Shown here in pieces: positions 1 through 5,780 of a stretch of 5,780 nt of DNA. The stretch comes from Fidelibacterota bacterium. Lineage in GTDB: Bacteria; Fidelibacterota; Marinisomatia; Marinisomatales; TCS55. A program made the translations under genes and the position numbers. Below the pieces are notes generated by a model. The model ran no database searches, was not told where the DNA came from, and saw only the letters and a list, made by a program, of their open reading frames with translations. The stretch's first letter is position 1. Every line of letters begins with the position of its first letter. The stretch lies in contig JAAZYT010000140.1 of the NCBI GenBank assembly GCA_014239505.1, positions 1-5,780 on the forward strand. The letters run 5' to 3'.

Positions 1-1377
1 GGCCCAGGTGGATATGCCGCAGCCTTTCGTGCGGCAGACCTAGGAAAAAAAGTTCTTTTAATTGATCGCGACCCAAACCTAGGCGGGGTTTGCTTAAATA
101 GAGGCTGTATACCATCAAAAGCTCTTTTGCATATTTCAAAGGTGATGGACGAAGCTAAAGCATTGTCAAAAATGGGAGTGTCATATAACGAACCTAAAAT
201 TGATATAAAAACTATTCGAGAACATAAAAACAGAATAGTTAATCAGCTCAACGGAGGAATTGCTAAAATGGCAAAAGCTAGAGCCGTTGAAACAATGGAG
301 GGCTCTGCAGAGTTTAGATCAAACAACGAACTTGCCGTTCAAACCAAAGAAGGCCAAAGGGTAGTTACTTTTAAAAAATGCATTATAGCTTCGGGATCCT
401 CCTCATCAATGATTCCGGGTGTTTTGTCTGACCACCCCTCTATTCTAACGTCAAAAACAGCGCTAGACCTTATTGATATTCCAAAACGACTTCTTGTTAT
501 CGGTGGTGGCGTGATAGGTTTAGAGCTAGGACAAGTCTATGCTTCACTTGGCTCGTCTGTATCGGTTGTAGAGTTTTTACCAAATCTAATTCCTGGCGCT
601 GACCAAGACATAATTAGACCGCTACAGAGAAAATTAAAAAAACAATTTGAATCAATAATTTTATCTTCAAAAGTTTTAAACATTGAAGCTAAAAAGAACA
701 ACACATTAGAGGTGACGATAGAAGGAGGCGTTGGAAAATCAAAAGAGGTTTACAACAAGGTTTTAATTGCTGTTGGTCGAAAACCAAACGTAGAGCTATT
801 AAAATTAGAAAACACTGAGATATCCTTAGACGAGTCGGGCTTTATTGCTGTTGACGTTTACCAACGAACTACAGTTAAGAATATATTTGCAATTGGAGAC
901 ATTGTTGGCAACCCAATGTTGGCGCACAAAGCTACCCACGAAGGAAAGGTTGCGGCGGAGGTTGCCTCTGGCGTGCCGTCAGCGATGGATGCCCGTGCAA
1001 TACCAAGCGTTGTCTATACGGACCCAGAAGTAGCATGGGTTGGTTTAACAGAAACCGAAGCAAAGAAGAGCCAAATAGAGTATGAAAAAGGAGAGTTTCC
1101 TTGGGCAGCCAGCGGCAGAGCAATCGCCGTTGGGGCCAACCAAGGAAAAACAAAGATTCTTTTTGATCCAGAAACAAAGAAAGTTTTAGGCGTTGGAATT
1201 GTTGGGCCATCCGCGGGAGACATAATCTCTGAGGGAGCGCTAGCAATTGAAATGGGGGCAGATGCGGTTGACCTTGGATTAACAGTTCACCCTCACCCAA
1301 CCTTAGGCGAAACAATAGGAATGGCTGCGGAAGCATTCGAAGGAACAATCACAGACTTATATGTGCCCAAAAAATAA
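1..1377 (+). CDS. lpdA: Dihydrolipoamide dehydrogenase (E3 of 2-oxo acid dehydrogenase complexes), 5'-truncated by window edge
   Basis: This is a FAD flavoprotein that reoxidises the dihydrolipoyl arm of pyruvate/2-oxoglutarate dehydrogenase or the glycine cleavage system and passes electrons to NAD+. The frame is open from base 1 and gives 458 residues in the window. It begins inside the FAD-binding GxGPGGY motif, so roughly 10-20 residues of a standard E3 are missing; an extra N-terminal lipoyl domain cannot be excluded. Visible landmarks, numbered from the window start: the redox disulfide CLNRGC (C31, C36), the NAD-binding GGGVIG (168-173), the second FAD motif AIGD (D300), and the C-terminal HPHPTLGE with the catalytic dyad H432/E437. 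The stretch FPWAASGRAIA and the FEGTITDL tail resemble E. coli LpdA, which suggests the type that serves PDH and OGDH. The TTG at 127 is not the start, because the redox disulfide lies upstream of it in the same frame. The 3' end overlaps the next gene by 17 bases. All catalytic residues are intact. Confidence 0.97.
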   Translation, partial: GPGGYAAAFRAADLGKKVLLIDRDPNLGGVCLNRGCIPSKALLHISKVMDEAKALSKMGVSYNEPKIDIKTIREHKNRIVNQLNGGIAKMAKARAVETMEGSAEFRSNNELAVQTKEGQRVVTFKKCIIASGSSSSMIPGVLSDHPSILTSKTALDLIDIPKRLLVIGGGVIGLELGQVYASLGSSVSVVEFLPNLIPGADQDIIRPLQRKLKKQFESIILSSKVLNIEAKKNNTLEVTIEGGVGKSKEVYNKVLIAVGRKPNVELLKLENTEISLDESGFIAVDVYQRTTVKNIFAIGDIVGNPMLAHKATHEGKVAAEVASGVPSAMDARAIPSVVYTDPEVAWVGLTETEAKKSQIEYEKGEFPWAASGRAIAVGANQGKTKILFDPETKKVLGVGIVGPSAGDIISEGALAIEMGADAVDLGLTVHPHPTLGETIGMAAEAFEGTITDLYVPKK

Positions 1378-2671
1378 TAACAAATTTACTGGCTATGATT
1401 TTATTAAAGAATCTGCTGGAATTGAAGAGTATGTTTTAGTTGAAAACAGCTTAAGAGTTCTTGTTTTAGAAGACCACTCCGCGCCAGTTGCAACCTTTAT
1501 GGTAACATATCACGTTGGGTCAAGAAATGAAGCCATCGGCTATACGGGCTCAACACATCTTCTTGAACATTTAATGTTTAAGGGCTCAAGAAACTTTAAC
1601 AAAGACAAAAATACAGCAATTTGGACAGAGCTTCAAAACATTGGCGCTCAAATAAATGCTACAACATGGAACGATAGAACAAACTATTTTGAGGTGGTTC
1701 CAAGCGAACACCTTGAAAGAGCAATCGCAATTGAGGCAGATCGTATGCGACATGCCTTTTTAAAAGATGAAGACCGACAGCCTGAAATGACGGTTGTTAG
1801 AAATGAATTTGAAAGAGGCGAAAACAGCCCTTTTGATGTTCTAGATAAAAACATTTGGGCCACAGCGTATCAAGCGCACCCCTATCACCACTCAACCATA
1901 GGGTGGCGTTCTGATATTGAAAATGTTTCGACAGAAAGGCTAAAGAATTTTTATGACACATATTATTGGCCAAACAACGCAACAGTAACGGTGATTGGTG
2001 ATTTTAATAAAAAAGAGGCCCTTGCAAGCATAAATAAGTATTTTTCTGAACACTCAAAAAGCAAGGAGCCTATTCCACCTGTTTATACTGACGAGCCTGA
2101 ACAAGAAGGCCCGCGAAGGATAATGGTGAAACGAACCGGACAAACAGGAATTGTCGGAATTGCGCATAAAACCCCCAAGGGGTTGCACGAAGACACTTAC
2201 GCCCTTCAGGTTCTTAGTAAAATTTTAGCAGATGGAAAAACCAGCAGACTAAACAAGCTCATTATAGACAAGGGATTAGCAACATCAATTTTTATGTATG
2301 ATTTCCCTTTTTTAGATAACGGGTTGTTTATTACCTATGCTTTTTTAACACCAGGAATAGACCATAAAGAAGTTGAGAAAATTATTATCAATGAATATAA
2401 TAATATAACAGAAAGCGGGGTAAGCAAGGAAGAGGTCGAGCGCGCTCAGGCACAAATTAGAGCAACCGTAGCCTTTAGCAGAGACGGCACATATGCAGTT
2501 GCAAGCGCTCTTAACGAAGCAATAGCGATAGGCGACTGGACTTTTTATACTAACTTTATGGATAATATTAGCAACGCTACAGAAGAAAAAATCAAAGAAG
2601 TTGTAAAAAAATATTTTACAGAAGACCAATCAACGACAGGTTGGTTTATTGCAAAGGAGCCGAAAGTTTAA
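1361..2671 (+). CDS. M16 family zinc peptidase, catalytic subunit (HxxEH present)
   Basis: This 436-residue protein has the usual length of a short M16 (M16B-like, two-domain) subunit. The inverted zinc motif HLLEH is present: H66 and H70 are ligands and E69 is the general base. The distal E149 in VVRNE is the third ligand, and the conserved E142 lies seven residues before it. The stretch GWRSDIENV (181-189) and the following YYWPNNATV are typical of bacterial 'insulinase family' proteins. The C-terminal half lacks the substrate-binding Arg/Tyr pair: I302 and T308 occupy those places in LIIDKGLAT, so a partner subunit should supply it. I see no signal peptide, so a cytoplasmic location is likely. 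Family members degrade peptides or process precursors; the substrate here is unknown. ATG 1361 is the only plausible start. It lies inside lpdA, and the nearest SD-like GAAGGA (1339-1344) is 16 bases upstream, which is far for initiation, so translational coupling to lpdA is likely. The next gene starts immediately after the TAA. Confidence 0.94.
   Translation: MCPKNNNKFTGYDFIKESAGIEEYVLVENSLRVLVLEDHSAPVATFMVTYHVGSRNEAIGYTGSTHLLEHLMFKGSRNFNKDKNTAIWTELQNIGAQINATTWNDRTNYFEVVPSEHLERAIAIEADRMRHAFLKDEDRQPEMTVVRNEFERGENSPFDVLDKNIWATAYQAHPYHHSTIGWRSDIENVSTERLKNFYDTYYWPNNATVTVIGDFNKKEALASINKYFSEHSKSKEPIPPVYTDEPEQEGPRRIMVKRTGQTGIVGIAHKTPKGLHEDTYALQVLSKILADGKTSRLNKLIIDKGLATSIFMYDFPFLDNGLFITYAFLTPGIDHKEVEKIIINEYNNITESGVSKEEVERAQAQIRATVAFSRDGTYAVASALNEAIAIGDWTFYTNFMDNISNATEEKIKEVVKKYFTEDQSTTGWFIAKEPKV
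2653..2659 (+). promoter_or_regulatory. Shine-Dalgarno sequence of the second M16 gene
   Basis: AAAGGAG lies within the last codons of the catalytic M16 gene, 12 bases before ATG 2672. It is the strongest SD match at any junction in the window. It fixes the start of the partner subunit directly after the upstream TAA (2669-2671) and would support coupled, near-equimolar translation of the two subunits. Confidence 0.7.
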
Positions 2672-3937
2672 ATGGGTACTTTTTCTGATCAAGTAATAAT
2701 TAACGAAGAAATTAAAGGGGTAAAAACCTATGTAATGCCAACGGGCGTAAAAGATGTGGTTACTATTTCTGGTAGTATGCTCGGCGGATCAATTCATTGC
2801 GCGGGTAAAAACAGCAAAGTTTCCTCTCTTGTAGCATCAATGTTAGATAAGGGAACTGAAAAAAAGAACAAATACGAAATAAGCGATATGCTAGAGTCTG
2901 TTGGTGCAGAATTAAATTTTTCTAGTACACGGTACCATACTCACTTTACAGGATTTTGTCTTAAAAACAATTTAGAGACGGTAGTTTCTTTGCTGGCCGA
3001 ACAGCTTACTACGCCACGCTTCTCTACAGAGGAACTGTCAACGCTTCAAGGCAGAATTTCTGGAAACCTTATTAGAGATAAAGAAAACACTAAAAAGCTA
3101 GCAATGATACAGTTTTTAAGAACACTTTTTCCTAGAAACCACCCAAATTATCAAGCAACCATTGATGAGTCAGTCGAGTCTGTAAAAAAAGCTTCAGTGA
3201 AAGATCTTTTTGCTTTTCATAAAGAACATTACGGTCTTGGCTCTATTAAGATTGCAGCTGCAGGAGACGTAAAGGCAGAAGCTCTCAACGGGCTTTTGCT
3301 CGAAGCAATGAAGGACTGGAAGAATAAAAAAACAAATATTCCAAAAATTACAGAAAAAGCGATAAAACCAAAAAAAGGCTCTCAAACAATTAAAGTTCAA
3401 GATAAAACAAGCGCAGATCTTTATATTGGCCAATCAATAGGCATTAATCGTGAACACAAGGACTATTATCCACTTATGTTGGGCGTCTATATTTTAGGTG
3501 GAAACTTTTCTGCAAGATTAATGCAAACGGTAAGAGATAAGCAGGGGCTTACTTATGGAATAGGAAGTTCAATTTCGGGGGTTAGCTTTGGAGCAGATGG
3601 CTATTGGAGCACTTGGGGCACTTTTTCTCCAGATATTTTAAAAAAAGGAGTAGGGGCAACCAAAGATCAAATTAATTTATGGTTTGACAAAGGAGTAACT
3701 GAGGAAGAGCTTTCTGCAAAAAAGACAACGATAAACGGTTCTTACAAAGTTAGTATGGATTCAACCTCAGGCTTGACATCAAAAATTTTGTCAAACGCGG
3801 AGCAAGGAAGAGATCTTTTATATCTTGATGAATACCCAAAGATAATTGACGCGATTTCACTCTCTGAAGTAAACACCGCGATAAAAAACCACGTCGACCC
3901 CGAGAAACTATACATGGTATCAGCTGGAACATTATAA
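2672..3937 (+). CDS. M16 family protein, non-catalytic partner subunit (HxxEH lost, R/Y pair kept)
   Basis: This 421-residue protein has the M16 fold signature. In the region equivalent to HxxEH the sequence reads SLVAS (52-56), so the zinc ligands and general base are gone and it cannot be a peptidase alone. It keeps the C-terminal RDKQGLTY stretch with R288 and Y295. In heterodimeric bacterial M16B enzymes and mitochondrial processing peptidase relatives, this pair on the inactive subunit binds the substrate and completes the active site. Other M16 features are GGNFSARL before the R/Y motif and KEHYGLGSIKIAAAGDV near 184-200, matching the usual 'YxPxNxxxxxxGD' region. There is no signal peptide. 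It begins 0 bases after the catalytic subunit with a good SD (2653-2659), which fits a heterodimer made from one transcript. The DHFR-like gene follows 9 bases after its stop. The family assignment is firm; the heterodimer is inferred from the complementary motifs and adjacency. Confidence 0.93.
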   Translation: MGTFSDQVIINEEIKGVKTYVMPTGVKDVVTISGSMLGGSIHCAGKNSKVSSLVASMLDKGTEKKNKYEISDMLESVGAELNFSSTRYHTHFTGFCLKNNLETVVSLLAEQLTTPRFSTEELSTLQGRISGNLIRDKENTKKLAMIQFLRTLFPRNHPNYQATIDESVESVKKASVKDLFAFHKEHYGLGSIKIAAAGDVKAEALNGLLLEAMKDWKNKKTNIPKITEKAIKPKKGSQTIKVQDKTSADLYIGQSIGINREHKDYYPLMLGVYILGGNFSARLMQTVRDKQGLTYGIGSSISGVSFGADGYWSTWGTFSPDILKKGVGATKDQINLWFDKGVTEEELSAKKTTINGSYKVSMDSTSGLTSKILSNAEQGRDLLYLDEYPKIIDAISLSEVNTAIKNHVDPEKLYMVSAGTL

Positions 3938-3946
3938 TTTTTTAAT

Positions 3947-4414
3947 ATGGATGTGATTCTTATTGCCGCCGTTACTCAAGACGGTTTTATAGCAAGGCAA
4001 GAAAATGAGATAACCTCTTGGACCAAAGATTTGTGGCTCTTTAAGAAGCAAACAATGGGCTTCCCTGTCATCATGGGCTCTAACACTTGGTCTTGTATAA
4101 AAACTGAATTAAAAAATAGAAAAGTAATTGTTATTCATAGAAATGACGTAGCGAAACAAGTTTTAAGTAAAATATCTTCAAAAAAGTGTTTTGTTGCGGG
4201 CGGGGGGAGAACAAACGCAAAGTTTTTTAATGAGCTAACTCATTTGTATTTAACACCTCATCCACTACTCTTTGGGTCTGGTGTTCGATTATTTCATAAT
4301 GCAAAAGAAGAATTAAAATTATCACAAGAAAAAATCGTTCCAGTTGATGAAAAAGCAGCTATCTATCAATATCAATATAAAATTATAAGGACTGCGAAAA
4401 AATGCCCCCAATAA
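3947..4414 (+). CDS. Dihydrofolate reductase-like protein (DHFR / RibD C-terminal domain superfamily)
   Basis: This 155-residue single-domain protein is the size of a minimal DHFR or a free-standing RibD C-terminal domain. It opens with the nucleotide-binding strand ILIAAVTQDGFIA (4-16). It then has SWTKDLWLFKKQTMG (24-38), in which D28 may match the catalytic acidic residue of DHFR (E. coli D27), and PVIMGSNTW (40-48), which matches the DHFR 'VxMGRxTW' NADPH-binding motif with Ser in place of the usual Arg. CFVAGGGRTNAKFF (81-94) corresponds to the glycine-rich second NADPH site. The end, LTPHPLLFGSGVRLF (102-116), is more like RibD-type reductases than FolA. It probably catalyses an NADPH-dependent reduction of a pterin, folate or pyrimidine precursor; which one cannot be read from the sequence. 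ATG 3947 is the first start after the upstream stop, and no convincing SD is visible in the A/T-only leader. The 3' end overlaps the next gene by 13 bases. Confidence 0.78.
   Translation: MDVILIAAVTQDGFIARQENEITSWTKDLWLFKKQTMGFPVIMGSNTWSCIKTELKNRKVIVIHRNDVAKQVLSKISSKKCFVAGGGRTNAKFFNELTHLYLTPHPLLFGSGVRLFHNAKEELKLSQEKIVPVDEKAAIYQYQYKIIRTAKKCPQ
4387..4391 (+). promoter_or_regulatory. Probable Shine-Dalgarno sequence for the outer-membrane protein gene
   Basis: AAGGA lies inside the end of the DHFR-like gene, 10 bases before ATG 4402. It supports the overlapping start, which also places a hydrophobic signal peptide correctly at the N-terminus. The motif is short, so the match is moderate. Confidence 0.5.
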
Positions 4415-5780
4415 AAGCAGTTATTATTTTCCCCCTCTTTTTCTTTCATAGCTTTCTTAATTCACAAGAAACGATTTTAAAAGAAAAGCGAACAATTCAT
4501 ACAACGAAAATCGATCAGGGTAAAATCATTTTAGATGGAATTTTAAATGAAGACGAGTGGCGGCTAGTCTCTCCAGCAACAAACTTTATTCAACGAGATC
4601 CGACTGAAGGAGCACCAAGCTCTGAAAAAACAGAGGTGTATGTTATTTATGATGATGAGAATCTTTATATAGGAGCGATGTTGTTTGATAGTGATCCTAG
4701 CGGAATTCTTGCTTATCAAAAAAGAAGAGACCAAAGCTTGCGTACGGATGATAGATTTATGTGGATTTTGGACACCTTCCTTGATGGAAGAACTGGATAT
4801 TTTTTTGAAGTCAATCCAGCGGGACTTATGGGTGACGGTCTTATTACCGGAAGCGCGTGGGGAAAAAATAAGGACTGGAATGGCATTTGGGATGCAAGGG
4901 TGGTTGTTACAGAGGAAGGTTGGTCTGTAGAAGTTGAAATTCCTTTTCGTACCTTAAATTTTAATCCAAATCTTAATACATGGGGAATAAATTTTCAACG
5001 TACAGTGCGGAGAAAGAACGAAGATTCTAAATGGTCAGGTTATGAGAGAAATAAACAACTAACGACACCAATACATGCAGGTCTCCTAAAGGGGTTAGAA
5101 AACCTAACGCACGGCAAAGGTATTGAATTAAAACCATACATAAGTATGAATAAACGAGCAATGCCGACAGAAGAAAGCAACGGGGAAAAAAGCTCAAGAG
5201 ATATTGGAGTTGATCTTTCCCTAAACATTACTTCGGGACTGAAAGGGTCATTAACTTATAATACCGACTTTGCGGAAGCTGAGGTTGACCAACGGCGTGT
5301 AAACTTGACACGATTTCCACTTAGATATGCTGAAAAAAGAGGATTTTTTCTCGAAGGGGCAGGTGTATATACTTTTGCATCACGCAACGATGTAACGCCC
5401 TTTTTTAGTCGTCGCATTGGAATGTCTGAAGGCCAACAAATCCCAATTAATTATGGTGCTAGGCTTTCTGGTCAGCTTGGTTCATATGAGCTTGGTTTTA
5501 TTCGCGCAAGCACAAAAGAAACCGGAGATATTTTGGCAGAAAATTTTACTGTAGCTAGAGTAAAGCGAGCCTTTTTTAAACAATCTTATTTTGGGATGGT
5601 TTATACAGACAGGTCCTCAAAAAGTGGAAAAAAAGACTCTACAAGCTTAGATCAAAGCTTATATGGTGTAGACCTCGACTTAAAAACTTCTGAATTTATG
5701 GGCGATAAAAATCTTCACTTTCAAGCGTTTACTGTATTTCATACTGCCCCAATCAACGAACAAAACCTTGAATTTAAAGA
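4402..5780 (+). CDS. CBM9-like / DUF5916 outer-membrane protein, 3'-truncated by window edge
   Basis: The frame is open from ATG 4402 to the window end, giving 459 residues; full-length family members are usually around 700-900. Residues 1-21 look like a Sec signal peptide: Lys5, then a hydrophobic VIIFPLFFF core, with possible cleavage near S21/Q22 and no lipobox Cys. Residues about 37-240 form a CBM9-like beta domain of the type seen in DUF5916 proteins, including ILDGILNEDEW (43-53), YDDENLYIGAMLFDSDP (83-99) and the downstream FEVNPAG and DGLIT. The DUF5916 region follows with NTDFAEAEVD (from 287), VNLTRFPL, EKRGFFLEG (311-319) and FFSRRIG (334-340), which leads into a predicted outer-membrane beta-barrel. 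The protein is presumably exported to the outer membrane. Its biochemical role is not established, and carbohydrate binding is only an analogy from the CBM9 fold. The start overlaps the DHFR-like gene by 13 bases. The other open stretches inside this region are out-of-frame shadows. Confidence 0.92.
   Translation, partial: MPPIKAVIIFPLFFFHSFLNSQETILKEKRTIHTTKIDQGKIILDGILNEDEWRLVSPATNFIQRDPTEGAPSSEKTEVYVIYDDENLYIGAMLFDSDPSGILAYQKRRDQSLRTDDRFMWILDTFLDGRTGYFFEVNPAGLMGDGLITGSAWGKNKDWNGIWDARVVVTEEGWSVEVEIPFRTLNFNPNLNTWGINFQRTVRRKNEDSKWSGYERNKQLTTPIHAGLLKGLENLTHGKGIELKPYISMNKRAMPTEESNGEKSSRDIGVDLSLNITSGLKGSLTYNTDFAEAEVDQRRVNLTRFPLRYAEKRGFFLEGAGVYTFASRNDVTPFFSRRIGMSEGQQIPINYGARLSGQLGSYELGFIRASTKETGDILAENFTVARVKRAFFKQSYFGMVYTDRSSKSGKKDSTSLDQSLYGVDLDLKTSEFMGDKNLHFQAFTVFHTAPINEQNLEFK

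Noticed and set aside
127..129. TTG at 127 as the start of the dihydrolipoamide dehydrogenase
   Set aside because: The same frame is open to base 1 and encodes the FAD motif and the redox disulfide C31/C36 upstream of this codon, so the gene is cut by the window edge and does not start here.
932..1348. 138-residue open stretch on the - strand
   Set aside because: It is antisense to the strongly conserved C-terminal part of lpdA. Its low-complexity Leu/Arg/Pro composition is typical of an antisense shadow.
2173..2182. CCCCAAGGGG short palindrome
   Set aside because: It is too short, with a 2-base loop, and lies mid-gene in the catalytic M16 with no T-run after it, so it is not a terminator.
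3773..3794. TTGACA-N10-TGTCAA inverted repeat, also resembling a -35 box
   Set aside because: It lies inside the second M16 gene, the arms are only 6 bases, and no -10 element sits at a suitable distance. It is probably chance in AT-rich coding sequence.
3935..3946. T-rich run between the second M16 gene and the DHFR-like gene as a terminator
   Set aside because: No GC-rich stem precedes it and the next gene starts immediately after, so it is better read as an A/T-rich leader.
4685..4930. 81-residue open stretch on the + strand
   Set aside because: It is out of frame within the CBM9-like/DUF5916 gene, whose frame has continuous family motifs across the region, and it matches no recognisable family.
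5305..5310. TTGACA as a possible -35 element
   Set aside because: It encodes part of the conserved VNLTRFPL motif of the DUF5916 protein, and no -10 box lies at 16-18 bases.

Overview
The window is a compact, A+T-rich bacterial segment that carries five genes, all on the + strand. Almost no sequence lies between them. Genes 1 and 2 overlap by 17 bases, genes 2 and 3 abut with 0 bases, genes 3 and 4 are 9 bases apart, and genes 4 and 5 overlap by 13 bases. The layout reads as part of one polycistronic unit that continues beyond both window edges. I see no RNA gene, mobile element, CRISPR array, internal promoter or terminator that I can support, and no gene-free stretch longer than 9 bases.

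In order: (1) the nearly complete 3' part of a dihydrolipoamide dehydrogenase (E3, lpdA type) whose N-terminal residues lie before the window; (2) a catalytically competent M16 zinc peptidase with an intact HxxEH motif; (3) a second M16-family protein that lacks HxxEH but carries the Arg/Tyr pair typical of the inactive partner subunit; (4) a small reductase of the DHFR / RibD C-terminal-domain superfamily; (5) the 5' part of a secreted outer-membrane protein with an N-terminal CBM9-like domain and a DUF5916 region, cut by the right edge.

The organism is probably a Gram-negative bacterium, because gene 5 has a signal peptide followed by a CBM9-like/DUF5916 outer-membrane architecture. The E3 protein has E. 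coli LpdA-like features (the FPWAASGRAIA stretch and the FEG-ITDL C-terminus). DUF5916 proteins are common in Bacteroidota and related phyla but also occur in proteobacteria. An AT-rich marine gammaproteobacterium or an FCB-group lineage would both fit, and the window alone does not decide between them.

Functionally the unit looks mixed: central carbon metabolism (E3), a two-subunit peptidase, a pteridine/flavin-type reductase and an envelope protein. The strongest internal link is between the two M16 genes, whose complementary motif losses indicate an obligate heterodimer. The other adjacencies may reflect genome compaction rather than a shared pathway. I found no clearly new biological system. 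The items most worth a second look are the split-active-site M16 pair and its tight coupling to lpd.
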